A program made the position numbers and the translations under genes. DNA of 34,438 bases from CAYVBW01 sp964449995 (lineage in GTDB: Bacteria; Patescibacteriota; Microgenomatia; UBA1400; PJMF01), in NCBI GenBank assembly GCA_964449995.1, contig CAYVBW010000009.1, forward strand, positions 1-34,438, given 5' to 3'. Shown here in pieces: positions 23,398 through 31,770 of this stretch; positions within the stretch are counted from its first letter, which is position 1, and each line of letters starts with the position of its first letter. The notes beneath the pieces were generated by a model, which saw only the letters and a program-made list of their open reading frames with translations, was not told the DNA's origin and searched no databases.

Positions 23398-24255
23398 TTA
23401 AACCCCAGTTGACTCTAATTTTTTAATTAATTCTTTTTGCTCTTTAGTCATCTTCTCAGGCACTTCTACAATCAATCTCACATAAAAATCACCCCTTCCT
23501 CCACCACGAATATGACGAATACCTTCACCCCGCAGCCTCACTAGGGTATGAGACTGAGTGCCAGGACGAATACGCAAATTTAAACCATTATCTAAAGTTT
23601 TAACTTGTTTTGTTCCACCCAAGACAGCCAAAGTAAAAGGAATTTTTTCATCAACATAAACATCATACCCTTCACGCTTAAATCGCTCATGAGGCTTAAC
23701 GTCAATAGAAATATCAAAATCCTGAAAACGAATTCTTGTGCCATCATCAGCGCCAGCTGGTATTTTTATTTTGTGCTTTTTGCCATCAATCTCAATTTCT
23801 TTGGAAGTGCCATTAACTGCTTCCATAAAGTCAACCTTTAAACTGTATCTTGGCCTACGGGTACGTCTGGAAAAACCTCCACCAAAAAAGGTATCAAAAA
23901 TCTCAAAAGGATCACCAAAATCAAAATCCGCAAAAGGATTTTCGCCACCACCTCCATAGCTGTAGGTATAAGTGAAAGGACCAGAACGAGCCCCGCCAGT
24001 AAAAGGATTGGCTCCCATACCACTAGCTTGGCTGAATGCAGCATGACCAAATTGATCATAAGCCTGCTTCTTTTTATCATCTGATAAAACCTGATAAGCT
24101 TCGTTAATTTCCTTAAACTTATCTTCAGCATCTTTGGCATCACTGCGATCAGGATGATATTTTAGAGCCAGCTTACGATAAGCTTTCTTAATATCTGCTG
24201 AAGATGCATTTTTATCAACGCCTAAAATTTCGTAATAATCTCTTTTAGTTGGCAT
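23398..24255 (-). CDS. dnaJ: DnaJ-type co-chaperone without zinc finger (CbpA-like)
   Basis: 285 aa against about 375 for DnaJ. The J domain (1-68) has the HPD motif at 34-36 that stimulates DnaK. A Gly/Phe-rich linker (about 75-118) is followed by the two C-terminal substrate-binding domains (from about 135, YSLKVDFMEAVNGTSKEI). The CxxCxGxG zinc repeats are missing, so this is a type II (CbpA-like) protein. It lies apart from hrcA-grpE-dnaK, and no CIRCE sequence is seen before it. It is probably the DnaK partner, because it is the only J protein in the window. Confidence 0.93.
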   Translation of the reverse strand: MPTKRDYYEILGVDKNASSADIKKAYRKLALKYHPDRSDAKDAEDKFKEINEAYQVLSDDKKKQAYDQFGHAAFSQASGMGANPFTGGARSGPFTYTYSYGGGGENPFADFDFGDPFEIFDTFFGGGFSRRTRRPRYSLKVDFMEAVNGTSKEIEIDGKKHKIKIPAGADDGTRIRFQDFDISIDVKPHERFKREGYDVYVDEKIPFTLAVLGGTKQVKTLDNGLNLRIRPGTQSHTLVRLRGEGIRHIRGGGRGDFYVRLIVEVPEKMTKEQKELIKKLESTGV

Positions 24256-24322
24256 AGTAGATATAAAATTCGAACAAAACTACAATATTTTAACAACTAT
24301 GAGTGAAAAAGTTAACTAGCAG

Positions 24323-26674
24323 TTAAGATTTAAGACTGCTAATTTTTTTCTCAATAAGTAAGCCTCCCATAACTGTAAATAAACTGACAACACTAATAAG
24401 GGCTCCATAATAAAAAAGTTTTGGATGGTAAACTAACGTGATGTGGTTTTGGCCGGAAAAAACTGGGATTTGACGCATATGACTAAATTCTGTTATTTCC
24501 ACCTCCTGATCATTAACTGTTGCTGTCCAATTAGAATCATAGCGATCAGCAATGATTAAATATTGATGATTAGCTGAATTATCGATATTTAACTCAATTC
24601 TGTTGGGGGTTTCTAAAAAATTTTCTTGAGTTAAACTAATCTTAAATTCCGGCTCGTGTTGGTTGGCTAATGTTTCTCCTTGAAATCTAAATCTTCTCAA
24701 GGCTGGAAGTTCATATAGTCCCCAGTATTCTTTATCTTGAATTAGTTGGTAATCTGAAAAATTTTCCCGCCTGCTAAACCAATGATCAACTAAGTAATAT
24801 TTCACTGACCAATCTGCAAGGAGATCATTGTCAGTTTTAATTTCAGGTAAGTTATTAATTGAAGGGTTTAACAGAGCCTCCTCATTCCACAGCTCATTCA
24901 TTTTTATCGGCATCAAGGTTGTATAACCATTTAAGATGTTAACTCCTGCCACCATATTCCAATCAGGCGTCATTCCTTGAGACATTCTTTTCAGGTGATT
25001 AAACTCAATTAATTCCTGATCGTCAATGTAAGAATCAGAAAAGGGCTGCCTGACAAGGCTGGCTTCAGAGTAAGCTCCTAAATCAGTATATGGTGCATTA
25101 TGATTTCTAATTAAACTTCTTGCTTGGTTATCTGTTTTAAGTCTTTGGTCAAAAGTAAAACCAGAATCTATTTGTCGATACACATCATTCGGAGCAAAAA
25201 ACATTAAGCCATGGGTGTTGAATATCAAATCAATTATTAAAAAAAGTGAAAAAAATAAATAGCGTTTTTTCCTTAACAACCAAAGACAAAATGTAAAAAG
25301 AAAAGAATTAACAATTAAATTAATTGAAATTGTTTCAAAAATTAACCTATTTTTTTCTATTGTATGGAAAGGACTATCTAATAGTCTATTTTGTAAAATA
25401 TAATTAACAAAATTCCAGAATTCATAAAATGAATGACCTATTAAAAAATAAAACAAAAACGCCAATAAGAAAAAGGTTAAACTTAGTAATATATATTTTT
25501 TCTTAACTTGGATACTAAAAACATATCTCCCTAATATTAAAGATCCTAAAAATGTCACAAAAATCAAAGCAGTGCTTGGAACCCTAGTAGGACCTATAAA
25601 AAAAGATGGGTTGAGAGGTAAATAACTTCCCAAAGAATATAACATCGCTCCCAATAATAAAATCATCCATCGTAACTCTTTTTTTTGTTTTTTTACTACA
25701 AAAATAAAATACACTAAAACCAAAACTCCAATCCACCCAAAATAAACAAAAACATTAGGTGTTTCATTCCAACCAGGACCCCATCTAATTCCTTTAGCTT
25801 GATATTCAAAAAAATAAGGAATAATTATCTTTATTAATTCAAGAGGATGTAGCGAGCCAACAAGAGCTTGAGTTGATGATTGAATTATTCTTGTAGAACT
25901 ATTTAAGACTTCAATAAAGGGTAACCAAATTACTGCAGATATGCCTAAAGTAAAAAATGCAGTTTGGATCCAATGCCAAAGCCATTCTAAAAACGACTGA
26001 CCTTCATACTTTTCTAAGAAAGAAAAAAACACAGCTAAGAAAATACTATAAATTACATATAAAGGGTACCCGCCTGAAAATTGTAAACAAATAGCCAAAG
26101 AAAATAAAAACTTTGCTTTTAAAGATTCGCTAATAAGCAAAGCCAAATACACAATCACGGGTAACCAAATCAAGGATTGAAGAGCAGAAATGTTATTAAG
26201 CACAACAGTAAGCTGAGTTGAAAGAGTCCAAACTATTGAAGCTACTATTGCCGACACATGGCTATTAAGAATTTTTTTACTAGCTAAATACATTGCAATA
26301 AAAGTAAAAGCAGTATGAATAACTAAAGTAAAATTTAATGCAGCTGCTGTATCAAACAAAGAAAATAATAAAGTGGATGGATATAAAACAGATTGATTAA
26401 CATCCCCTATCCATGGCAAGCCAGCAAAGATAGTTGGGTTCCATAGGGGCAAAATGCCTTGCCCTAACCAATGGGCAGTAAAAAGTTTGCCCGGCACCAT
26501 CAGTGAATAATTGTCGCCAAAATATAAAGTCTGACCCTGTAATAGTGGGAAAAATCTGAGAATTAAAATTAACAACAAAATTAAACAGACCTGAACCCAG
26601 TGAAGTTGTGTGAGTTGTTCTAGTTTAAAAAAAAAGTTAGATTGTAAAAAATTTCTATATATTTTTTTCAGCAT
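24323..26674 (-). CDS. YfhO-like multispanning membrane protein
   Basis: 783 aa with about a dozen membrane segments in the first 500 residues, then a soluble outside part (about 510-740) and a last membrane segment before a basic end. The N-terminal pattern LYFGDNYSLMVPGKL.. and LWNPTIFAGLPWIGDVNQS, and the outside segments with the RFRFQGE and YDSNWTATVN elements, match the YfhO family (related to GT-C glycosyltransferases and used in teichoic-acid glycosylation in Firmicutes). It starts 4 nt after the GT2 gene. ATG 26674 is preferred to TTG 26686, which overlaps the upstream stop. The pair fits lipid-linked sugar transfer: the GT2 would load the carrier and this protein would move the sugar outside. 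Confidence 0.85.
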   Translation of the reverse strand: MLKKIYRNFLQSNFFFKLEQLTQLHWVQVCLILLLILILRFFPLLQGQTLYFGDNYSLMVPGKLFTAHWLGQGILPLWNPTIFAGLPWIGDVNQSVLYPSTLLFSLFDTAAALNFTLVIHTAFTFIAMYLASKKILNSHVSAIVASIVWTLSTQLTVVLNNISALQSLIWLPVIVYLALLISESLKAKFLFSLAICLQFSGGYPLYVIYSIFLAVFFSFLEKYEGQSFLEWLWHWIQTAFFTLGISAVIWLPFIEVLNSSTRIIQSSTQALVGSLHPLELIKIIIPYFFEYQAKGIRWGPGWNETPNVFVYFGWIGVLVLVYFIFVVKKQKKELRWMILLLGAMLYSLGSYLPLNPSFFIGPTRVPSTALIFVTFLGSLILGRYVFSIQVKKKYILLSLTFFLLAFLFYFLIGHSFYEFWNFVNYILQNRLLDSPFHTIEKNRLIFETISINLIVNSFLFTFCLWLLRKKRYLFFSLFLIIDLIFNTHGLMFFAPNDVYRQIDSGFTFDQRLKTDNQARSLIRNHNAPYTDLGAYSEASLVRQPFSDSYIDDQELIEFNHLKRMSQGMTPDWNMVAGVNILNGYTTLMPIKMNELWNEEALLNPSINNLPEIKTDNDLLADWSVKYYLVDHWFSRRENFSDYQLIQDKEYWGLYELPALRRFRFQGETLANQHEPEFKISLTQENFLETPNRIELNIDNSANHQYLIIADRYDSNWTATVNDQEVEITEFSHMRQIPVFSGQNHITLVYHPKLFYYGALISVVSLFTVMGGLLIEKKISSLKS

Positions 26675-26678
26675 AACA

Positions 26679-27350
26679 TTAGGCAATCTTTAATTTTACA
26701 ATCACCCACAAGGCACTAAACCCATCTTTCCAAGTTATTTTTTTACCTTCTTCAAAAGACCTACCTACATAACTAATCGGCACCTCAAAAATATTTACCC
26801 CTTTTTTTAAAATTTTGCAAGTAATTTCAGGTTCTAAATCAAACTTATTAGCTTTTAAATCTAGGCTCTTCATTAAATCAGTCGGAACCAACTTATAACA
26901 AGTTTCCATATCTGACAAAGTGGTGTTATATAAAATATTTACAAAAAAGTTAAGCAGCGAATTACCCAGCCGATGCCAAAAGAGTAAATTTGAATGAGGA
27001 CCGATAAACCTAGATCCATACACTACTTCAACTTTATCTTTCTTGGTTGCCTCAACTAAATATTTAATATCTACTGGATCATATTCTAAATCAGCATCTT
27101 GAATTAACACATAATCACCGGTTACTTTTTTTAAACCATAACGAACCGCACTGCCTTTACCACCATTTTCCTTTTGGAAAGCCTGGATTTTTTTTGATTT
27201 AACCTTTTTAATTTTCTTCCAAGTATTGTCGGTAGAACCATCATCAACCGCAATAATCTCACTAGCACTTCCTTCTTTAACTAATTTTTTTAAAACTAGA
27301 TCAACAGTTTCCTGTTCATTGTAAACTGGAACAATAACTGAAAGCTTCAT
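26679..27350 (-). CDS. Family 2 glycosyltransferase (dolichyl/undecaprenyl-phosphate sugar synthase type)
   Basis: 223 aa. The GT-A fold starts MKLSVIVPVYNEQETVD. DDGSTDNTW is followed by the KGSAVRYGL element and the metal-binding DxD as QDADLEYD. GSRFIGPH and the ETCYKLVP segment, then EPEITCKILKKG, are typical of Dpm1/GtrB-like enzymes that load sugars onto polyprenyl phosphate. There are no membrane segments at the C-terminus. The ATG at 27350 fits the family's N-terminus; a longer reading from 27386 would add 12 unrelated residues. TATACT lies 7 nt before the ATG. The YfhO-like gene follows directly. Confidence 0.9.
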   Translation of the reverse strand: MKLSVIVPVYNEQETVDLVLKKLVKEGSASEIIAVDDGSTDNTWKKIKKVKSKKIQAFQKENGGKGSAVRYGLKKVTGDYVLIQDADLEYDPVDIKYLVEATKKDKVEVVYGSRFIGPHSNLLFWHRLGNSLLNFFVNILYNTTLSDMETCYKLVPTDLMKSLDLKANKFDLEPEITCKILKKGVNIFEVPISYVGRSFEEGKKITWKDGFSALWVIVKLKIA

Positions 27351-27357
27351 ATATTGA

Positions 27358-27363
27358 AGTATA
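27358..27363 (-). promoter_or_regulatory. -10 box of the GT2 gene, leaderless arrangement
   Basis: The minus strand reads TATACT with 7 nt to the ATG at 27350, and no ribosome-binding site fits. This also supports the shorter start. Confidence 0.5.
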
Positions 27364-27425
27364 GTCGAGGATATTAAAAGAGACAATAATTATTAAATTT
27401 TTGATTAAACTCTAATTTCTTAACA

Positions 27426-27452
27426 AAAACAGCCCCATTAAGGGGCTGTTTT
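27426..27452 (-). terminator. Rho-independent terminator after dnaK
   Basis: AAAACAGCCCC (27426-27436) and GGGGCTGTTTT (27442-27452) make an 11-bp stem with a 5-nt loop and flanking A and T runs, 18 nt past the dnaK stop codon. It ends the hrcA-grpE-dnaK operon. Confidence 0.92.
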
Positions 27453-27470
27453 ATATCTAACACAAAATTA

Positions 27471-29420
27471 TTAATTAACGACTTCACCTTCTTCTACATC
27501 TTCTCCTGATTTCTTTTCTTCACTTTCCGCTTTCTTTTCTGACTTACTCTCCTCACCGCCTTCTGATTTAGCCGCTGCCTCCTGTTGTTTTCTCATAGCT
27601 TCACCAAGTTTCTGTCCTGCCTCTAAAGTCTTTTCAACAGCTTGATCCAACTCTTCTTTGGTTGCTTCTTCTTTTTCAGCCATTTCTTTTAATTTTTCCA
27701 CCGACTCTTCTAAGCTCTTTTTATCAGCTTCTTCTAACTTATCACCATATTCCTTAAGCTGTTTTTCTAGTTCAAAAGAAACGCTAGTGGCTTTATTTCG
27801 AGCCTCAACTAACTCTCGTTTTTTCTTATCCTCCTCAGCATACTCTTCAGCCTCCTGTTTCATTTTCTCAACTTCATCGTCGCTCAAATTAGTGGTATTT
27901 TTAATCGTAATAGACTGTTCCTTGCCAGTTGTTTTATCTTTAGCTGAAACATTTAAGATGCCATTTGAATCAATGTCAAATTTTACTTCAATTTGAGGCA
28001 CTCCTCTTGGTGCCGGAGGGATACCGTCCAAAATAAATCTGCCTAGCGATTTGTTATCTACTGCCATTTCACGCTCACCTTGTAATACATTAATCTCAAC
28101 TTGGGTCTGATTATCACCCGCAGTAGAAAACACCTTAGAAGCACTGGTTGGAATTGTGGTATTGCGATCAATTAACGATGTTCTCACTCCACCCAAAGTT
28201 TCTATTCCCAAAGTCAACGGAGTGACGTCTAACAACACCACATCTTGTACGTCACCACCAATAACTCCAGCCTGTACAGCAGCTCCAACCGCCACTACCT
28301 CATCAGGATTTACTCCTTTATGAGGCTTCTTGCTAAAGAATTTTTCCACTTTTTCTTGAATTTTAGGCATTCTAGTTTGACCACCAACCAAGATAACTTG
28401 GTCAACATCACTGGCTTTAATATCAGCATCTTTAAGAGCCTTTTTAACCGGACCAAACGAACCTTCAATTAAATCATCTACTAACTCTTCTAACTTGGAC
28501 CTAGTCAAAGTCATAGTTAAATGTAGAGGATTACCTTCTTTATTTTGAGTAATAAAGGGTTGATTAATCTCGGTTCTTTGAGCTGTAGATAATTCTATCT
28601 TAGCCTTCTCAGCTACATCTTTAATCCTTTGCAGGGCTTGTTTATCAGCAGATAAATCAACACCATTCTCTTTCTTAAATTCCTCTATAATCCAGTCCAT
28701 GACTCTTTGATCAAAATCATTTCCACCTAAAAAAGTGTTTCCATTGGTTGATTTAACCTCAAATACGCCATCTCCTATCTCTAAAATTGAAATATCAAAA
28801 GTGCCACCGCCCAAATCATAAACTGCAATAGTCTCATTAGTTTTCTTATCAAGCCCATAAGCCAATGAGGCTGCAGTAGGCTCGTTAACAATTCTTTCAA
28901 CTGTAAAACCTGCAATCTCACCCGCTTGCTTAGTGGCCTGACGCTGAGAATCATCAAAATAAGCTGGAACTGTGATAACAGCCCGAGTCACTTTTTCACC
29001 TAAATAGCTTTCTGCATCCTGTTTAGCCTTTAGTAAAACCTGAGCCGAAATTTCTTGAGGTGTATAGGTTTTGCCATTCACTTCTACTACAGCAGATTTG
29101 TCTTTTCCTTCCTTGATTGTATAAGTTGCATGTTTAATTGCTTTTTTAACAGCAGGATCAGAAAACCTACGACCGATGAATCTTTTCACAGACTCGATGG
29201 TGGTTTGGGGATTAAGCACCATTTGTCGTTTTGCTGGATCTCCAACAATAATTTCATCGTCTTTAAATGCTACGATAGAAGGAAATGTATTTCTCCCTTC
29301 TGCTGAAGGGATGACTTTGGGAGAACCTCCCTCCATCACCGCTACTGCGGAATTGGTAGTTCCTAAATCAATTCCAATAATTTTTCCTTTAGCTTTAGAT
29401 TTTTCGTTTGATTTTGCCAT
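27471..29420 (-). CDS. dnaK: Chaperone protein DnaK (Hsp70)
   Basis: 649 aa, a full-length Hsp70. The nucleotide-binding domain has the phosphate-1 motif IGIDLGTTNSAVAV, the phosphate-2 motif YDLGGGTFDIS and the adenosine motif ILVGGQTRMPKIQ. The interdomain linker VVLLDVTPLTLGIET leads to the substrate-binding beta domain (NTTIPT.., FSTAGDNQTQVEI), then a lid and an acidic Glu/Lys-rich tail. A ribosome-binding site (AAAGGAG, 6 nt from ATG) lies upstream. It is last in the hrcA-grpE-dnaK operon. Confidence 0.99.
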   Translation of the reverse strand: MAKSNEKSKAKGKIIGIDLGTTNSAVAVMEGGSPKVIPSAEGRNTFPSIVAFKDDEIIVGDPAKRQMVLNPQTTIESVKRFIGRRFSDPAVKKAIKHATYTIKEGKDKSAVVEVNGKTYTPQEISAQVLLKAKQDAESYLGEKVTRAVITVPAYFDDSQRQATKQAGEIAGFTVERIVNEPTAASLAYGLDKKTNETIAVYDLGGGTFDISILEIGDGVFEVKSTNGNTFLGGNDFDQRVMDWIIEEFKKENGVDLSADKQALQRIKDVAEKAKIELSTAQRTEINQPFITQNKEGNPLHLTMTLTRSKLEELVDDLIEGSFGPVKKALKDADIKASDVDQVILVGGQTRMPKIQEKVEKFFSKKPHKGVNPDEVVAVGAAVQAGVIGGDVQDVVLLDVTPLTLGIETLGGVRTSLIDRNTTIPTSASKVFSTAGDNQTQVEINVLQGEREMAVDNKSLGRFILDGIPPAPRGVPQIEVKFDIDSNGILNVSAKDKTTGKEQSITIKNTTNLSDDEVEKMKQEAEEYAEEDKKKRELVEARNKATSVSFELEKQLKEYGDKLEEADKKSLEESVEKLKEMAEKEEATKEELDQAVEKTLEAGQKLGEAMRKQQEAAAKSEGGEESKSEKKAESEEKKSGEDVEEGEVVN

Positions 29421-29511
29421 AATTTACTCCTTTTATTATTTTTAATATTTAGTATTTGGTATCAGTTGCTGCCAACCAGGTTGTTGGTTAAATCTATTCA
29501 TTTTTAAATTT

Positions 29512-29988
29512 TTACTTTTTTCCCAAAATTACTTGGGCATGCTGAATAACTTCTCCTTTAAGTTTGTAGCCCTTTTTTATAACCTCGGTAACAAAATTTC
29601 CTTCTCCATTAGTCTCAACTGCTTCCATCGTTTCAAGGTCAAACTCTTTACCCAAAGCGTTTATTTCTTCAACTCCATATTGCTGCAAAACCTGTTTTAG
29701 CTGATCTAAAATCATATCCAACCCTTTGTTTTTAATTTGCTGGGTAGCTGTTTCCAAATTTTCCAATATCGGCAATAAGGATTGAATTAATTCTCGATTA
29801 GCAAACTTAGCTACATGGCCTCTTTCCTGCTGAGTTCGTCTTTGTAAATTCTGATAATCAGCCAGTGATCTTTTTTCTCTTTCCTGAACTTCTATCAGTT
29901 TTCCCTGTAGTTCTTCTATTTTCTGCTGAAGTTGATTTTGATATTTGTTTGATTTATTTAATTTTAAATGCTTTTTACCGTCTTTCAT
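29512..29988 (-). CDS. grpE: GrpE nucleotide-exchange factor
   Basis: 158 aa, slightly shorter than E. coli GrpE. It releases ADP from DnaK. A basic N-terminus is followed by a long coiled coil (about 15-80; QQKIEELQGKLIEVQEREKR) that holds ADYQNLQRRTQQE, then the C-terminal beta domain with EFDLETMEAVE and EVIKKGYKLKGEVIQHAQVILGK. It lies 11 nt after hrcA and 91 nt before dnaK. Confidence 0.95.
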   Translation of the reverse strand: MKDGKKHLKLNKSNKYQNQLQQKIEELQGKLIEVQEREKRSLADYQNLQRRTQQERGHVAKFANRELIQSLLPILENLETATQQIKNKGLDMILDQLKQVLQQYGVEEINALGKEFDLETMEAVETNGEGNFVTEVIKKGYKLKGEVIQHAQVILGKK

Positions 29989-29999
29989 AAAAACTCTTT

Positions 30000-30719
30000 C
30001 TAAACTATTTGTTCAATTAAGCTCTTAAAATACTTCATCATAGGCACTAAATAAGAATAATTGAAGCGTTTTGAACCCAATACTCCTAATCGACAATGAT
30101 GTCCTAAGGCGTTAACAGAAATGAACATTATACCAACCGGCTCAAGTTCCTTCTCACCCAACTCTTTACCATAAACAATCTGAATTTTGTCATAGCTTTC
30201 AGCTTTAGAAAAAATTTCATTTAAAAGCCTAGCCTGTTCAATAATTGACAGGGTTCTTTTCATAACCTCAATATCATAAAATTCAGGCATCTCCAACAAG
30301 TTTGCATAGCCGGAATGATAAACTTGTGACTCTTCTGTTATAGCCAACCCAATAGCCTTCGCCCTGGATGCCAAAGCACTTGAAGTCTGCTGTAGTAAAT
30401 CACTTAATTCATTGCGACTATTCCAAATTTTTTCCTTTGCACTAACCTCATCCGCAACAGACAGTTCTTCCTCACGCATTAATTCGTTTACATACAGTCT
30501 TAAGGCCTTGGGAGTTGGCATTCTGCCCCCACTAGAGTGGGGTTTGTATAAATAATCTTGCTTACTTAGCTGAACCATTTCATTACGGATTGTAGCTGGA
30601 GAAACACCAATATTATACTTTTTATCAATTGTGTCTGAACCAACCGGTTGAGCAGTCTCGATAAATTCTGAAATCACAGCTCTTAAGATTTGGATTTGTC
30701 TGGGTTGAAGATTAATCAT
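30000..30719 (-). CDS. hrcA: Heat-inducible repressor HrcA, short form
   Basis: 239 aa against about 340 for HrcA. The winged-helix domain (1-75) has QIQILRAVISEFIETAQPVGSDTI and SPATIRNEMVQLSKQDYLYKPHSSGGRMPT. The middle GAF-like part is shortened but the C-terminal fold (GVLGSKRFNYSYLVPMMKYFKSL) is present. HrcA binds CIRCE to repress heat-shock genes and is helped by GroEL; no groEL is in the window. A CIRCE-like site overlaps its own promoter (30825-30859), which fits self-control of the operon. It is first in hrcA-grpE-dnaK. Confidence 0.95.
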   Translation of the reverse strand: MINLQPRQIQILRAVISEFIETAQPVGSDTIDKKYNIGVSPATIRNEMVQLSKQDYLYKPHSSGGRMPTPKALRLYVNELMREEELSVADEVSAKEKIWNSRNELSDLLQQTSSALASRAKAIGLAITEESQVYHSGYANLLEMPEFYDIEVMKRTLSIIEQARLLNEIFSKAESYDKIQIVYGKELGEKELEPVGIMFISVNALGHHCRLGVLGSKRFNYSYLVPMMKYFKSLIEQIV

Positions 30720-30824
30720 TTAATTAACTGGTTTTTGTTTAGTAATTTTTAATAAAACCAACTACTGAAATTATTTACGAAACTGCAAAGGAACAATGGT
30801 TCGTATATAAGATTTTGTTTATTA

Positions 30825-30859
30825 TTAGCAATAATAATGAGAGTCTGCTAAATTGTCAA
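30825..30859 (-). promoter_or_regulatory. Sigma70 promoter overlapped by a CIRCE-like operator for HrcA
   Basis: The minus strand has TTGACA (30859-30854), a 17-nt spacer and TATTAT (30836-30831). From 30851 to 30825 it reads TTAGCA-N15-TGCTAA, the outer arms of the CIRCE operator (TTAGCACTC-N9-GAGTGCTAA); the total of 27 nt and the arm spacing are exact, while the inner three bases of each arm differ. The operator covers the spacer and -10. The hrcA ATG is about 106 nt further. Confidence 0.85.
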
Positions 30860-30912
30860 GAATTAATCAGTAACAATAGCGATTTTAGCTTTAAAATTTA
30901 ATGATTTTAGAT

Positions 30913-31581
30913 TTAGAGCAAAAGTAAACCAATGCCGATTAAGGCTAGACCAGAGGTAATCCATTTTAACCAACTCCTAAATCCTGCTTGAGGAAGTTCC
31001 TCTGGCATAACTGGCTGATCACCTTTTGTAGTAGCTGAAACTGTGGCTTCTTCCTCCTCAATTTCAATGACATAACTTCCTTCAATATTCTGCTCACATT
31101 GTTCATCAGTTGCCAGCAAATTTTCATCTTCAGTGCTCATAATATTCGAATCATCCATCCCCTCACTACTACAGAGGAAACCAAGAACAAGGTTCTGTGT
31201 GTTTAAAAGCGGATTGACTGTTAGTGTGGCTAAAGTACCACTTCCAGTTACTCCCTCTGTTTGAGTTAACTCCAAAGTACCAGTAATAACTACTTCACCC
31301 CCTGTGCTAGTTTCTGAAGTTACTGTGGTAAAAAAATCTCCAGGAGCAACATCTGTTATTTGAATATAGCTAGTATCAAAAGTAACTACAGCAACTGCAG
31401 ATTTAACAGACTCACCTTGTGTATCTACAATGACTCTAATTTGGGTTGGGCCTGTTAAAGTTCCACTACTGGGTTCATAAAGTAGTCTTGCTGCTAAAGC
31501 ACCAGTGGCAAAGCAGTGAGAAATAAATGTTAGTACAAAAAGAAAAGCTAATAAAATGGGCAGTTTAATAATTTTCTTCAT
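30913..31581 (-). CDS. Cohesin-like surface protein with an LPxxG-type C-terminal anchor
   Basis: 222 aa. A signal peptide (about 1-30, hydrophobic 7-25) precedes a cohesin-type beta sandwich (about 32-175): VRV-like strands, AVAVVTFDTSYIQITDV, and a GSGTLATLTV strand typical of the cohesin/Big fold. C137 and C162 may form a disulfide. After an acidic, Thr-rich stretch the C-terminus has LPQAG (196-200) and a membrane segment (about 204-222) that runs to the last residue with no basic tail. The motif is close to sortase-type LPxTG; no sortase is in the window. It is probably a cell-surface protein. The partner is unknown; without a dockerin nearby it is best called cohesin-like. Confidence 0.78.
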   Translation of the reverse strand: MKKIIKLPILLAFLFVLTFISHCFATGALAARLLYEPSSGTLTGPTQIRVIVDTQGESVKSAVAVVTFDTSYIQITDVAPGDFFTTVTSETSTGGEVVITGTLELTQTEGVTGSGTLATLTVNPLLNTQNLVLGFLCSSEGMDDSNIMSTEDENLLATDEQCEQNIEGSYVIEIEEEEATVSATTKGDQPVMPEELPQAGFRSWLKWITSGLALIGIGLLLL

Positions 31582-31651
31582 GAGTGCAGAATGTTGTTTT
31601 TTAAATATAGTTAATATTTTATGGTTTTATTTGATAAAAAATTGAAAATAC

Positions 31652-31679
31652 TTGCTCTAAGCATCAAATTTACTATAAA
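31652..31679 (+). promoter_or_regulatory. Possible promoter of the GH39-type gene
   Basis: TTGCTC (31652-31657) and TATAAA (31674-31679) are 16 nt apart on the plus strand, giving a leader of about 85 nt. The match is fair; the gap between the divergent genes (31582-31770) shows nothing else clear. Confidence 0.35.
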
Positions 31680-31770
31680 CTAAGGTTGGTGCTCATATCA
31701 AGCAGAGTTAAAATATTTTTTTAGACCATAAGTTAAAATTACTGATAAATGGGTAAAAAATCAAGCATAA

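Noticed and set aside
27658..29445. Plus-strand readings opposite dnaK
   Set aside because: They are Ser/Phe-rich mirror readings of the conserved dnaK gene with no ribosome-binding site.
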